Shown one piece after another: positions 19,407-28,789 of a stretch of 64,000 nucleotides of DNA (positions are counted from its first letter, which is position 1; the number at the start of each line of letters is the position of its first letter). A model generated the notes under the pieces. It saw only the letters and a program-made list of their open reading frames with translations. It was not told the origin of the DNA and did not search any database. Origin of the DNA: Schlesneria paludicola DSM 18645 (lineage in GTDB: Bacteria; Planctomycetota; Planctomycetia; Planctomycetales; Planctomycetaceae); the NCBI RefSeq assembly GCF_000255655.1, contig NZ_JH636438.1:186001-250000 (forward strand), read 5' to 3'. A program made the position numbers and the translations under genes.

Positions 19407-19438
19407 GCAGCGAGCAAGCGAATGGGCCTGCTCGCTGC
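19407..19438 (-). terminator. Hairpin between D2 and L2
   Basis: GCAGCGAGCA (19407-19416) pairs perfectly with TGCTCGCTGC (19429-19438), 10 bp with a 12-base loop, placed as in the other two modules. No T-run follows on the minus strand, so a processing or mRNA-stability role is as likely as termination. Confidence 0.55.
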
Positions 19439-19471
19439 TTCACGAACCTGTCTGCACAGACCGCTGTGTCA

Positions 19472-20530
19472 CTAGTCGACGACGGACGTCGTTTCGCCCA
19501 TGAACGCGGTCAAGGACCCACCGAAGTTCGGAGCCGCGACGTTTTCACTGACGAATCGCACGGCGCCGTCAACCATCAAGAAGTGAGCGCCACCCACATG
19601 AAATGAGTGATAGCTACCTCGAGCATTGGTGCAATTGATGGCACAAGGACCACCATCATCAGTGACTCCGCTCACGGTCACGGTCGATGTTGTCGCATCG
19701 TTGTTCGTGCCCATGGTCCAGTTTTCGCCAATCAGAAAATCGCCCCAGCCAACTCCGTTGGTGACGGCATTGATATTGCTTGGGCCAACGATCGCCGGAT
19801 TGGTTGTCGGGGTTTGCTTCACATACATCGTGGTGCTCCCGGTGCGCTCACCGACGCAGATGGTATTCGAAGACCCATCCGTGATATCCTTGAAGCTTCT
19901 GACGCTTCCGCCCGAGCCAGCGACGGCAAACGCACCATTTCGTTTGCCGGAGATGCCGCCATTGTAGGTGTACAACGAGTAAGCCTTGCGAACTCCCGAT
20001 GTGAGGCAATAATCGCCTCGAGCATACGGAACGGTCAACGTCGTGGCAGGGAAGCCTGTGGCCAATGCACCGGCCGGAATCACCGGGGTGCTCAGCTCGG
20101 GAGCGGCGCTCGAAGGACATTTCCAGGCGGCCAACTGCGTGCGGACGACGACCAAATTGGCGGCGCATGCTGCGGCATCATAGCTGCCGGGCTGGTCTGT
20201 CACGGGGACAGAGCTGTTGTAGAGGTTGTACAGCGGTCCTTGATCAATGTACGGGAGCAATCGCACAGCAAACCCTGAGACGTTCAAATCACCAGCCGCA
20301 ACCGCATTGACGTAGGCCGGCGGGAACACGAGGTTGGTGTCGTGATAGTTGTGAATCGCCAGACCAAGCTGCTTCAAATTGTTCTTGCATTGCGTTCGGC
20401 GAGCGGCCTCGCGGGCCTGCTGCACAGCGGGAAGTAACAGCGCGATCAGGACAGCGATGATCGCAATCACCACCAGCAGTTCGATCAGCGTAAATCCATG
20501 TTTACGCAAAATCCCATTTTGTCTTGCCAC
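19472..20530 (-). CDS. DUF1559 pseudopilin-like protein D2
   Basis: A 352-residue DUF1559 protein with prepilin helix [20 protein letters not shown] and [20 protein letters not shown]. The C-terminus carries [20 protein letters not shown] after CAINCTN. I placed the start at GTG 20530 because the TCTGGAGAC Shine-Dalgarno block seen before D1 and D3 lies at the same distance upstream; the frame extends to 20602 without such a site. The N-terminal half after the helix differs more from D1 and D3 than those two differ from each other. Confidence 0.9.
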   Translation of the reverse strand: MARQNGILRKHGFTLIELLVVIAIIAVLIALLLPAVQQAREAARRTQCKNNLKQLGLAIHNYHDTNLVFPPAYVNAVAAGDLNVSGFAVRLLPYIDQGPLYNLYNSSVPVTDQPGSYDAAACAANLVVVRTQLAAWKCPSSAAPELSTPVIPAGALATGFPATTLTVPYARGDYCLTSGVRKAYSLYTYNGGISGKRNGAFAVAGSGGSVRSFKDITDGSSNTICVGERTGSTTMYVKQTPTTNPAIVGPSNINAVTNGVGWGDFLIGENWTMGTNNDATTSTVTVSGVTDDGGPCAINCTNARGSYHSFHVGGAHFLMVDGAVRFVSENVAAPNFGGSLTAFMGETTSVVD

Positions 20531-20675
20531 GTAACCGTCTCCAGAAAATCCACCAAACCAACAATAAAAACCAGGAACTGAGAATCGAGCCCACTGGTTC
20601 AAGCAAAATAAAAATATGCCATCATGATTATCTGATTTTGAATACCAGGGCCGATTGTGAATCTTTCACGCGGCT

Positions 20676-20705
20676 TAATTAATTCAAGCGAGAATCATGA
20701 GTCAA
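20676..20705 (-). promoter_or_regulatory. Promoter of D2
   Basis: On the minus strand TTGACT (20700-20705) and TAATTA (20676-20681) are separated by 18 bases. The context TTCCTTGACTC parallels TTCCTTGGCGC before D1 and D3. The -10 lies 146 bases from the GTG start. Confidence 0.6.
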
Positions 20706-22134
20706 GGAATAAACATCTACTCAATTGGCAAAAACAATAAAGATCTTCAAGGCAACTTTTTTTCCGAATGAACTACCTGCCTTGGATTGCCGACGGAGCT
20801 GTTCCACATCGACGAAGCTGGTTTACGCACAAGCTACCCTTGAAGTCAATGCATGGTGTCAGGGGGCGGAAGTTGATTGTCGAAGACTTTTTGTATTGAC
20901 TGAAAATCAGGCGATGCGCGGCGTTTGAAGGCTGCTGGTGTGTACAAATTTGGTGTGCGCGTCTTTGTGTAGTGTACAGAAGATGTGATTGTGTCTGGTG
21001 CAATAAGTTTATTGTGAGGAATGCTGCTGTTGGAGTGGACAAACGAGCGGTTGTCCGTTGCAAAGAGTGTCTATTGCTTGTCAGCGAAGACGGGATCATT
21101 TTTGATTCTCTTGCAATAGCTGTTGTGTGTTCAGTTGCGGTTGTGTCGTGATTGATACGGATGTGCATGTGTGTTGGCTACTGATTGTTACCAGCCTTGG
21201 CGGCCCGTTCAAAAAATGAGGCCAGGTCTCCTGGTGTCAGTACGAGTTTTGTTCTGTAGTAAGTCATTTTTTTATTTCAGCAGGCTGTGAGATCGTCGGC
21301 AGGTATCACCTTTTCGCACATGACGAGATAAGAGTACGGACTGTCAATTCGTGTTGGCGCTCTGGTTGTGTCTGTCTCGCGGTGCGCGGCGAGTACGGCT
21401 GATCGCCGATTTAGAGTCAATTGCCTGGGCGGAGTCGTGGCGAGTCAATGACAGCTCATATGCTCGGGTATCAGCAGGCAATCGTGTCCCGCTTGTGACG
21501 CGTAAATGGGTGTATTGAGTCTGGTGAGAGGCTTCACGGAAGTCGGTTGAGTCGTCTCGGGAAAATGCTTGGCGTGGAGCCGTGTTTGTACAGCGCGCAA
21601 ATGCCCTGCGGCTGTTGTCGCGGATGTGGTGCCCAAGGAATGTTGTTGGGTCAGGGGCTTCGTTTCAAGATGCGTGCGTCGTCGCCATGGTGAATCGTGG
21701 TAACGACGAATCGGGGGATGCGTCGCTCGGAGTCGCGAAGGCGTCGTCACGAAAGTGAGTGGCGCGTCCACTCTGTCGTGGCGAGTGCGTAGGCGTGTCT
21801 GCTTAGCCCGGATGTGACACAGGTCCTGTTCTGGTGAATCGATTTTCGGGATGTAATCCGTAGTTGGTGTCTGGGCGGCTGAGTTCAGGGTGGATTTTGT
21901 GAATTTGAGAAGTCTTTGAGGGCTCAGGCGACGGATTTTTGTGGTTGAGTCCCGGGCGCGCGAACCGATCCCATGGCCGTCATCGCGGTGAGTCAAAAAG
22001 CAAGAGGAAGTCGGCTTGGATAACGACACATTTAACGGCATCCAGCCGGGATGCTTCAAGTTCGTCAAGATTTGCTGAAACAATTCTTGGTGCGGGTACG
22101 CCTGTGAAAATGAGAGGACGATTCGCCGCACTCT
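20706..22134. other. Long noncoding G/T-rich stretch
   Basis: About 1.4 kb with a plus strand visibly rich in G and T over much of its length (for example 20930-21180 and 21430-22060). A 228-codon minus frame at 21445-22131 is open but Thr-, Arg- and His-rich with no recognisable domain; G/T-rich plus DNA rarely contains minus-strand stop codons, so I treat it as an artefact. No tRNA or long hairpin was seen. Confidence 0.5.
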
Positions 22135-22139
22135 GACCT

Positions 22140-23400
22140 GAATGCTGCCTCCGATTTTTTCAACAGCTGGTTTCGGATCGTTGAAATCTGCGCGTCGGCT
22201 AACGCGGCTCCCTTGAGGCCGAATTTCCGCAGCGCGATATGCAGCGCATACGCCATTGTGAAGAACAAAACTCGCAATTGATTGGATTTGAGTTAGTGAG
22301 TGCTGGTCCGGTCGGCGAACAGGTACAACTGCTGTTCTTTGATCCGATTCTCCAGCTCACCCCGCGCACAGTAGAGATCGTCGTAAAGGGTTGGGCACGC
22401 CAGCGACCACCATCCGGGAGATAGTTCACGATGAAACGCGGATTGCTGTCCTTGGCCAAATGTTTTGCCTTACCAATGACGCGGCACGGGCTCGACCAGC
22501 TCGTTTTCGTGGTGTCGACGAAATCTTTATAGACCCGCGAGGCGGTCCCGTTCTGCTCGAACAGCACCTGAGCGTCATGCAATTCTTTTCCCGAGATCTT
22601 GAGCAAGCGTTTGTTTTTGGCGAGGCCAAACAGGCAATCCGCCCGGTTTTGCTCGCACCACCGCATAATCGGTTCCCGGCAGAATCCACTGTCTCTTCGG
22701 ACGATGATCCGCACGTCGGGCCAGGCCTGACTGAGCTTGGCCACAATCCGTTTGAGCGGTTCCACAGTTCCCTCGCTGGCATCGAGGTTGGAAGGCCGTC
22801 ACAACGCCAGTAGTGGGCAGCCATCGCAAAAATCGTACAACGGCAGGTGGCAATCATTCCGATAATAGCCATGAAAGAAATTACCGAGTTGGTCGCCATG
22901 GATGGGATCATCCGTGGCGTCGAAATCGATCACCAATTCTTCCGGGACACTTTGCTTGGCGCGCATGTGGATGAAAGGGTCCACCAGCGTGTCCTGCAAT
23001 TGGCCGATCGCGGCGACAAACTTCTTGTAACGGCTTTTGGCCCCGACTCTCGCTGGGGTGAGCTCCAGCCGATTGAGCGTACGTCTACCCACCAATGGCT
23101 TGCCCTGGTCGTCGGGATTGAGTCGGTCGGCTCCCGTGAAGTCCTTGCGTCCACAGAGAGGTGCCAGCAAAGGGGCATGCCGCAGTCGTTCATGATCGTT
23201 GAGATTCTCGTATCCCAGAGCCAACCCCATGACGCGTTGCAGACGAGGTTCCTCGACCGAGAATTCAATCAATTCCTCATCTCGATGGCCGGTAAAACAT
23301 CGGGCAAACTGTCGCACGATCTCAAGCCGCTGTTCGACTTCTTGAAACAGAAGACCTCCCGCGTCTCATGTGACCATTCCCCCTTGAAATCCACGACAAT
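22140..23400 (-). pseudogene. IS1380-family transposase, decayed
   Basis: Segments read as an IS1380-type DDE transposase in order: DAGGLLFQEVEQRLEIVRQF, then GLALGYENLNDHERLRHAP, then VIDFDATDDPIHGDQLGNFF with HGYYRNDCHLPLY, then VRIIVRRDSGFCREPIMRWC, DDLYCARGELENRIKEQQLY, and FFTMAYALHIAL near the end. In-frame stops lie at 23366-23368 (TGA), 22799-22801 (TGA) and 22294-22296 (TAA), and a frameshift lies near 22385-22400. Another base loss upstream of 23380 is likely. The element cannot make an active transposase. Terminal inverted repeats were not identified. It sits between modules 2 and 3 of the D-L array. Confidence 0.85.
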
Positions 23401-23949
23401 GTCTCGACGAGCGTGAGACTAAAAAGAAGCCTCTGTTGTGTACACTCTGCCAGATGACGAGACCGCCGTTTCCACGGGTAAAATGTTGCGTGGTGACTAC
23501 ACTTTACGCGAAAATAGCTGTCTCGTTTACTTTGCGCTGGGGGCATCCGGGTTAGTCCCGGAATGCGCTTCGACCGGCAACTGATAAGGCATCCAGGATA
23601 CCCGCCGGATACGCTAAGTGCGCGGGGAGTGTCGGAGGACGGCGGGGGTGATCCCGCGTCCTACACGATTCCGCACACGAATGTCGAAAAGGTTTCAAAC
23701 ATTGCAAATGCACCGCGAAGATGCACGAAGAATTGCAGTGTGAACGATTCAGTGCGTTGCGAAGAGGGAATCACGAACGGAGCAAGCCGCTTAATGCTTT
23801 GTCAGCCTGCTTGCCGCCTGTGCTTCATATTTCTGGGGCGTTTGAATCCTGAATTGCGCCCCCCCCAGCGCGAAGTCGCCTCGTCCTGGTGCGCCGTCCC
23901 TGGAAGTGAGAGGCTTTCTGACTCTGCCAGTTCGGGGGATATTTACAAA
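23401..23949. other. Intergenic region between IS remnant and L3
   Basis: About 550 bases with no gene I can support; plus-strand frames here run antisense into L3 and look spurious. The right end of the IS1380 remnant should lie in its first part. A CCCCCCCC run is present near 23860. Confidence 0.4.
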
Positions 23950-24384
23950 TTACTTTCCAGGACCCTTAGAGGACAATTCAATCGTTCCTGCGTCACACTT
24001 TTGACCTTTGATAACGGTGACCTTAAAAGTCGACTTTTTCAGATCAGCGTACGCGCCCTTGAATTTATCAACGGGAACCAGGGACGGCTCAAGCCACTTG
24101 AAGGCGAGCACATAAGTTCCTTCGGGGAGTCCATCGCCGGTCTGGTATGTTGTCAGCGAGAACTTGCCATCTTTGTCTGTTGTCGTCGTCAGCGGGTATT
24201 TGATCGCCGATGATTCACCATCGGACTGGCAAGTGACTTCAACCATTTCCGCAGGGTTTCCGTCAACAAAGACGATGCCTGTGACAGGCGATGTTGGTAA
24301 TCGAGGCCCACCTGTAGGAGGCTGGTGGCAACCAATCAGAAGCCCCGTCACGAGGAGCATTAGTCCGTGCTTGATACCCGTCAT
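23950..24384 (-). CDS. Lipoprotein L3, transthyretin/carboxypeptidase-regulatory-like
   Basis: A 144-residue lipoprotein with lipobox LLIGC near residue 19 and the family sandwich: PVTGIVFVDGNPAEMVEVTC, then TTDKDGKFSLTTYQTGDGLP, EGTYVLAFKWLEP, and FKGAYADLKKSTFKVTVIKG. It is close to L1 in sequence and ends SSKGPGK. AAGGACC lies before the ATG. It is the distal gene of module 3. Confidence 0.85.
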   Translation of the reverse strand: MTGIKHGLMLLVTGLLIGCHQPPTGGPRLPTSPVTGIVFVDGNPAEMVEVTCQSDGESSAIKYPLTTTTDKDGKFSLTTYQTGDGLPEGTYVLAFKWLEPSLVPVDKFKGAYADLKKSTFKVTVIKGQKCDAGTIELSSKGPGK

Positions 24385-24487
24385 CTCTTAAGGTCCTTCA
24401 TCATTCGTTGATATCAGCGGTTATTGAAAAGCCAGTACTTGACTTGGTTTAAACGCGGATTGAAGCGCAGAATTCGTCAGCAAAAAT

Positions 24488-24526
24488 GCGAACAGATGCA
24501 GGGGGTTCTTGCCCGCATCTGTTCGC
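24488..24526 (-). terminator. Terminator-like hairpin between D3 and L3
   Basis: GCGAACAGATGC (24488-24499) pairs perfectly with GCATCTGTTCGC (24515-24526). On the minus strand the stem is followed by ATTTTTG, so it looks like an intrinsic terminator placed 21 bases after the D3 stop, ahead of L3. Its AACAGATGC core is shared with the D1-L1 hairpin. Confidence 0.7.
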
Positions 24527-24546
24527 CATTGTTTTTGAATCGGCGA

Positions 24547-25644
24547 TTAGAATTCGCCGACAACTTCGCCACCACTTCGCGAGACCAGAGCGGCCATGGT
24601 GATTCCACTCATGTTCTGATTGAGAAAGCGAACGGCTCCGTCGCCCATCAGGCCATGTGCGCCACCGACATGCCACGAATACAATCCTGCGGCATCTTGC
24701 AATGGGCGTGAAGTGCTCATCTTAGCGTTCGAGCAATTGATTGCGCATGGGCCGCGATCCGTGTTCGTACCGCCGTCATAAGGACGACCCGACAGTTCCC
24801 AATTACCACCAAATGGGCAGATCCAGGCACCGCCGCCAATCAAAGACTGGTAGGCGGCTTCATCGGATGCCGATGCTGGGGCAATCACCTGTCGTTGGGC
24901 GTGATAAAGCTGATTCCGGCCTGCAAGCTCGCCCACCATCATCGTGTTTGATGTGCCATCGGTCATATCCGAGATGCGACCACCACTTGGGATGTTCCAT
25001 GATGAAACGGGGAAGTTCGCGTTCATGGTTCCGCCCATCGCCCAACCATCAAGAACTTGGCTGTTCGTCACATTGTTGACGACATTCAGGAATTTGTCCC
25101 GGACGCGGTTCGTACAGACATAATCCGTCGCACCGGCGTTTGTCAGGGTCCAGTTCGCGGTGCTCAGGCCGACTGACGTCAGCAGTGCAGAAGGGATTGT
25201 GTAGGTAATGCTGTTCGAGGCACGTGGCGTAGACGGGCAAAGGAATGCGGGCAATTTCGTCTGACCAGCGGCCGCATTCACCGGGTCGTAAGCCGACATA
25301 TTGAAGTTATACAGATTGTAGACATTGCCCTGATCGAGCATCGGGAGGATAGCCAGCGACCAGACGTTTGTCGTCATCACCCCGCCGACACCGCCACCGC
25401 TACCACCAGCATTCGAGTTCATCAGGGCTGGCAGTGGGAATCGCAGATTCACGTCGAGGTAATTGTGAAGCGCCAATCCCAGTTGCTTGAGATTGTTTTT
25501 GCATTGCGTGCGCCGGGCAGCTTCACGAGCTTGTTGCACTGCTGGAAGCAGCAATGCGATGAGGACGGCGATGATCGCAATCACCACCAGCAGTTCGATC
25601 AACGTAAACCCGCGTTTACGCGCTGCACTAACCTGTCTTGCCAT
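24547..25644 (-). CDS. DUF1559 pseudopilin-like protein D3
   Basis: A 365-residue DUF1559 protein, start ATG 25644 with TCTGGAGAC upstream. The N-terminus is [20 protein letters not shown], with the prepilin cleavage glycine followed by [25 protein letters not shown] follows. The C-terminal signature is [21 protein letters not shown]1 and D3 are similar throughout (for example [20 protein letters not shown] against [20 protein letters not shown]), so they are probably the more recent duplicates. Likely processed by a prepilin peptidase and held in the membrane. Confidence 0.92.
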   Translation of the reverse strand: MARQVSAARKRGFTLIELLVVIAIIAVLIALLLPAVQQAREAARRTQCKNNLKQLGLALHNYLDVNLRFPLPALMNSNAGGSGGGVGGVMTTNVWSLAILPMLDQGNVYNLYNFNMSAYDPVNAAAGQTKLPAFLCPSTPRASNSITYTIPSALLTSVGLSTANWTLTNAGATDYVCTNRVRDKFLNVVNNVTNSQVLDGWAMGGTMNANFPVSSWNIPSGGRISDMTDGTSNTMMVGELAGRNQLYHAQRQVIAPASASDEAAYQSLIGGGAWICPFGGNWELSGRPYDGGTNTDRGPCAINCSNAKMSTSRPLQDAAGLYSWHVGGAHGLMGDGAVRFLNQNMSGITMAALVSRSGGEVVGEF

Positions 25645-25790
25645 GGTCTCGTCTCCAGAAAAACAACCGAGGAACTAAGGTAAAAATCCAAAATCTAATG
25701 AGATTTGGGCTCAGTCAGTTGAAGCGGAAGGGCGATGTGAATCAATCGTCTTGAGACAAGTCGAATTCCGGTTTTACGGCTCAGTCAACT

Positions 25791-25820
25791 TTTATAGTGG
25801 CTCGGGAAATCGTGCGCCAA
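25791..25820 (-). promoter_or_regulatory. Promoter of D3
   Basis: On the minus strand TTGGCG (25815-25820) and TATAAA (25791-25796) are 18 bases apart. TTTTCCTTGGCGC is identical to the D1 promoter context. The -10 lies 147 bases from the start codon. Confidence 0.65.
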
Positions 25821-26238
25821 GGAAAATCGTGTCAGTCAGAACGTTTTATTTGCAAAGGACTTGCGTTAGAGCAAGTCGGGTTCCAAATCGACTGGGATGG
25901 GTGAATTCTTCATGAACATTGGACAGAAATACCCACACCTCTGGCCCGCATCCTATGAAGGTACTTATGTTTACCTTGCGGCAGATTCGGAAGTTTCAGC
26001 CATTTTTCAGGATGCGGAGAATGTTTGATCAGTTGCAAAACCGTATTGCATTTCAACTACGACGATTCGCCATTTCACTGCGAATTGCTTCGGTGTACTG
26101 AGCGTGCGTGCTTATGGGTGTTGCATTATTGGTTGTGTTCGGGACTAGAGCCCGAGAATCCAGGAGTGCATGCGCGGATGCAGTCGGGGTTTTTCGGTCT
26201 TCGACCTGCTTCCTTATTGATCGCATGGGTTCTCTGGG
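25821..26238. other. Intergenic region upstream of D3
   Basis: About 420 bases between the D3 promoter and the first palindromic repeat copy. No supported gene or RNA; small plus-strand frames look random. Confidence 0.4.
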
Positions 26239-26376
26239 ATGAGTTCAGAAAGGCAATTTAACGCCAAGTCGCAAAGAAGCGGAGGCGCCAAGAGGAAATG
26301 CGGCGGCGGCTATTGGCTTCACATTCTTTGCGTCTCCGCGCCTTTGCGTTTCCTTCTTTTCTTTCCGAATCCGTTT
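26239..26376. repeat. Palindromic repeat copy 1 (downstream of GxxExxY remnant)
   Basis: The first 38 bases (26239-26276) are identical to 26831-26868, and the rest matches the second copy with small changes (AAATGCGGCGG..., TCTCCGCGCCTTTGCG). The element contains complementary GCAAAG and CTTTGC blocks. It is in direct orientation to copy 2, 592 bases away. Confidence 0.75.
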
Positions 26377-26414
26377 GGACATTGAAATCAATTCCCTCAT
26401 CTTGGATTCGCCCG

Positions 26415-26795
26415 TCAGAGTCGATTTGCAACGCGATGAATTCCGTCTTTTACAAGCCGTTCGCCAAAGTTGATGACAAGAGCGAGTTTGAGATTGGTCA
26501 GGCGCAAGTATGTGAGCGTCTGCGCTTCGAAGACTTCGTGGTATTTGCTCGTCGCTTTGCACTCGACAATGACCAGATCGCCTACGATCAGATCGACTTT
26601 TAGGGGTGTGGCGAGAAGTTTCCCCTTGTATTGGAGGGGTAGGCTGACCTGCCTCGCAACATTGAGGCCGCGTTGAGTCAGTTCCCAAGCCTATGCCTCT
26701 TCATACACCGACTCCAGCAAGCCCGGTCCACCTAAAGTGCGATGTACTTCAATCGCGGCGTTCACAATTTGATTCGCGATTTCATTCTCGGTCAT
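26415..26795 (-). pseudogene. GxxExxY-family protein gene with premature amber stop
   Basis: The minus frame from ATG 26795 reads [20 protein letters not shown], then [12 protein letters not shown], the family's GxxExxY motif, then TAG at 26691-26693 (codon 35), then continues AWELTQRGLNVARQVSLPLQ and on through KVDLIVGDLVIVECKATSK, EAQTLTYLRLTNLKLALVIN and FGERLVKDGIHRVANRL to a stop at 26415-26417. Without the amber codon it would be 126 residues, the normal family length. These proteins resemble PD-(D/E)XK nucleases (the D..VECKA block fits), but function is unknown. Near-identical palindromic repeats flank it. Confidence 0.85.
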
Positions 26796-26830
26796 CGACT
26801 TGCATTCCCGCTGATCACGTGGCCAATGGA

Positions 26831-26955
26831 ATGAGTTCAGAAAGGCAATTTAACGCCAAGTCGCAAAGGGTAAATGCGGCGGGGGTTATTGTCTTCTCAT
26901 TCTTTGTGTCTCCGCGCCTTTGCGGCTTGGCGTTAATTTCTTTTCGAATTAGTTT
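26831..26955. repeat. Palindromic repeat copy 2 (upstream of GxxExxY remnant)
   Basis: The arm TTAACGCCAAGTCGCAAAG (26850-26868) pairs with 26918-26936 at 18 of 19 positions. The 38 bases 26831-26868 are identical to copy 1. A structured element of this form next to a GxxExxY gene suggests the gene and repeats form one transmissible unit. Confidence 0.75.
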
Positions 26956-27011
26956 GTGTCTTTGCCCCTATCGCGTGAGTCCTTGTGCCTTGTCTTCAGA
27001 TATTTCCAGCG

Positions 27012-28550
27012 TCATTTCCAAAATGAACGGTCTAGCGTGCGATAGTTAATCGCTTCGCTGAGATGGACGGCGGAGATGTTTTCGGACGCTTCAAGATCGG
27101 CGATGGTTCGGCTGATTCGCAGGATCTTGTCGTGAGCCCGAGCCGAAAGGCCCATCTCTTCCATGGCGTTCTTCAATAGGGACTCGGCATCGGATTCGAG
27201 CTTGCAGTACTTGCGAATCTGTGACGGCAGCATTCGTCCGTTCAGGCGTAATGATCCTTTCCCAAATCGACGATGTTGGATTTCCCGAGCGGCGATCACT
27301 TGAGCTTTCATCGTTTCGCTGTTGGTCCCGGCAGCGGAATCATTGGAAAGTTCACGAAACGGAACCGGCGGAACTTCGATGTGGATATCAAGACGGTCGA
27401 GCAAGGGGCCGCTGATGCGTGACATGTACCGCTCGATCTGCATCGGTGTGCAGTTGCATTGGCGTCTCGGATCGCCGTGATACCCGCAGGGGCAGGGATT
27501 CATGGCCGCCACCAGCATCAGATTGGCGGGGAACGTCAGGCTGCCCATGGCGCGACTGATCGTCACCATCCCGTCTTCCAGCGGTTGCCGTAACACCTCC
27601 AATGTGCGTCGGTTGAACTCGGGAAGTTCGTCGAGAAACAGCACGCCATTATGCGCCAGGCTGATCTCCCCCGGCGATGGCACACTCCCCCCGCCGACCA
27701 GGCCGGCTTCGCTGATCGTGTGATGCGGAGCACGAAAGGGGCGTTGCAGCATCAGTGGCTGGCCCGGCTGCAGGCGACCCACCGCGCTGTAAATTCGTGT
27801 TGTCTGCAGACTTTCCTCGGGTGCCAGCTCAGGCAGGATCGTTCCCAGTCGGGATGCCAGCAACGTTTTGCCTGTTCCGGGGCTTCCCAGCATGAGCAGG
27901 TGGTGCGCACCTGCGGCGGCAACGGTGACGGCACGTTTGGCGGATTCTTGTCCGCGGACGTCGGAAAAATCGACTCCGTACTGGCCAAATGCGACGAACG
28001 CGTCGGTCCAACTGAATGGCTGGGGGGCAATTTCGAGTTGGCCGCTGAAAAAGCCGACTGCTTCGGTCAATGAGCCGACGGGGATTACATCGATTCCTTC
28101 CACAACGGCCGCTTCAATCGCATTTGTGGCGGGGACAACGAAGCCGCGCAGGCCCTGCTCTTTCGCGGCCAATGCCATGGAAAGAGCCCCTTTTGCGGGG
28201 CGGATGGAACCGTCCAGAGCCAACTCACCAATCGCGGCGTACTGAGTCAGCACATCGGACGTCAATTGTCCACTGGCGATGAGTTGTCCCAAGGCGATCG
28301 GCAGGTCGAACGACGCCGCTTCTTTCGGCAAGTCGGCCGGAGACAGGTTGATCACAATCCGATCGGATGGTCGGACATACCCGCCATTCACGAGGGCCCG
28401 TTCGATGCGATGGGTGCTCTCACGAACCGCAGCCTCGGCCAATCCGACCAGGATGGTTTTCGGGATGGCTCCCGGCGAAATATCGACCTCAACTTCAACC
28501 GGAAGCGCATCGATTCCCAGCAACGAATAAGTCGTCAGTTTGGCGAGCAT
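27012..28550 (-). CDS. comM: YifB/ComM family AAA ATPase (Mg-chelatase-like)
   Basis: A 512-residue protein with the three-part ComM layout: an N-terminal Lon-protease-like S5 fold domain (LVGLAEAAVRESTHRIERAL), a central AAA+ domain with Walker A GSPGTGKTLLASRL near residue 222, Walker B VLFLDELPEF, and a zinc-binding loop NPCPCGYHGDPRRQCNC, then the C-terminal Mg-chelatase domain (GLSARAHDKILRISRTIADL). ComM is a hexameric helicase that promotes branch migration during natural transformation. Length is normal. No competence genes are adjacent. Confidence 0.93.
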   Translation of the reverse strand: MLAKLTTYSLLGIDALPVEVEVDISPGAIPKTILVGLAEAAVRESTHRIERALVNGGYVRPSDRIVINLSPADLPKEAASFDLPIALGQLIASGQLTSDVLTQYAAIGELALDGSIRPAKGALSMALAAKEQGLRGFVVPATNAIEAAVVEGIDVIPVGSLTEAVGFFSGQLEIAPQPFSWTDAFVAFGQYGVDFSDVRGQESAKRAVTVAAAGAHHLLMLGSPGTGKTLLASRLGTILPELAPEESLQTTRIYSAVGRLQPGQPLMLQRPFRAPHHTISEAGLVGGGSVPSPGEISLAHNGVLFLDELPEFNRRTLEVLRQPLEDGMVTISRAMGSLTFPANLMLVAAMNPCPCGYHGDPRRQCNCTPMQIERYMSRISGPLLDRLDIHIEVPPVPFRELSNDSAAGTNSETMKAQVIAAREIQHRRFGKGSLRLNGRMLPSQIRKYCKLESDAESLLKNAMEEMGLSARAHDKILRISRTIADLEASENISAVHLSEAINYRTLDRSFWK

Positions 28551-28789
28551 CGTTGACCGGTACTCCGAACGTCAGGATTGAGAAACAAATCGTCCTGACT
28601 GAGCCAATTCGCGTGGGGCGGACAGCGTCATGAGCGATGAGTTAGCGCAATTTGCAACAGGTTGACGATTGTGTCAGTTTCGTCAACGCATGTCAGCCCT
28701 GCTGCCGCGGAATTCGTTCTCTCGCGATGATGTGGCGAAGGAAGCGACGCTCAACGGTGAAAATCAGAGTGCACTGACCTGTCAGGCAC

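Noticed and set aside
21445-22131. 228-codon minus-strand open frame
   Set aside because: Thr/Arg/His-rich with no domain or good start; the frame is open because the plus strand is G/T-rich and so has few complementary stop codons.
23563-24213. 216-codon plus-strand frame before and across L3
   Set aside because: It overlaps lipoprotein L3 antisense, and the unshared part has no protein-like pattern.
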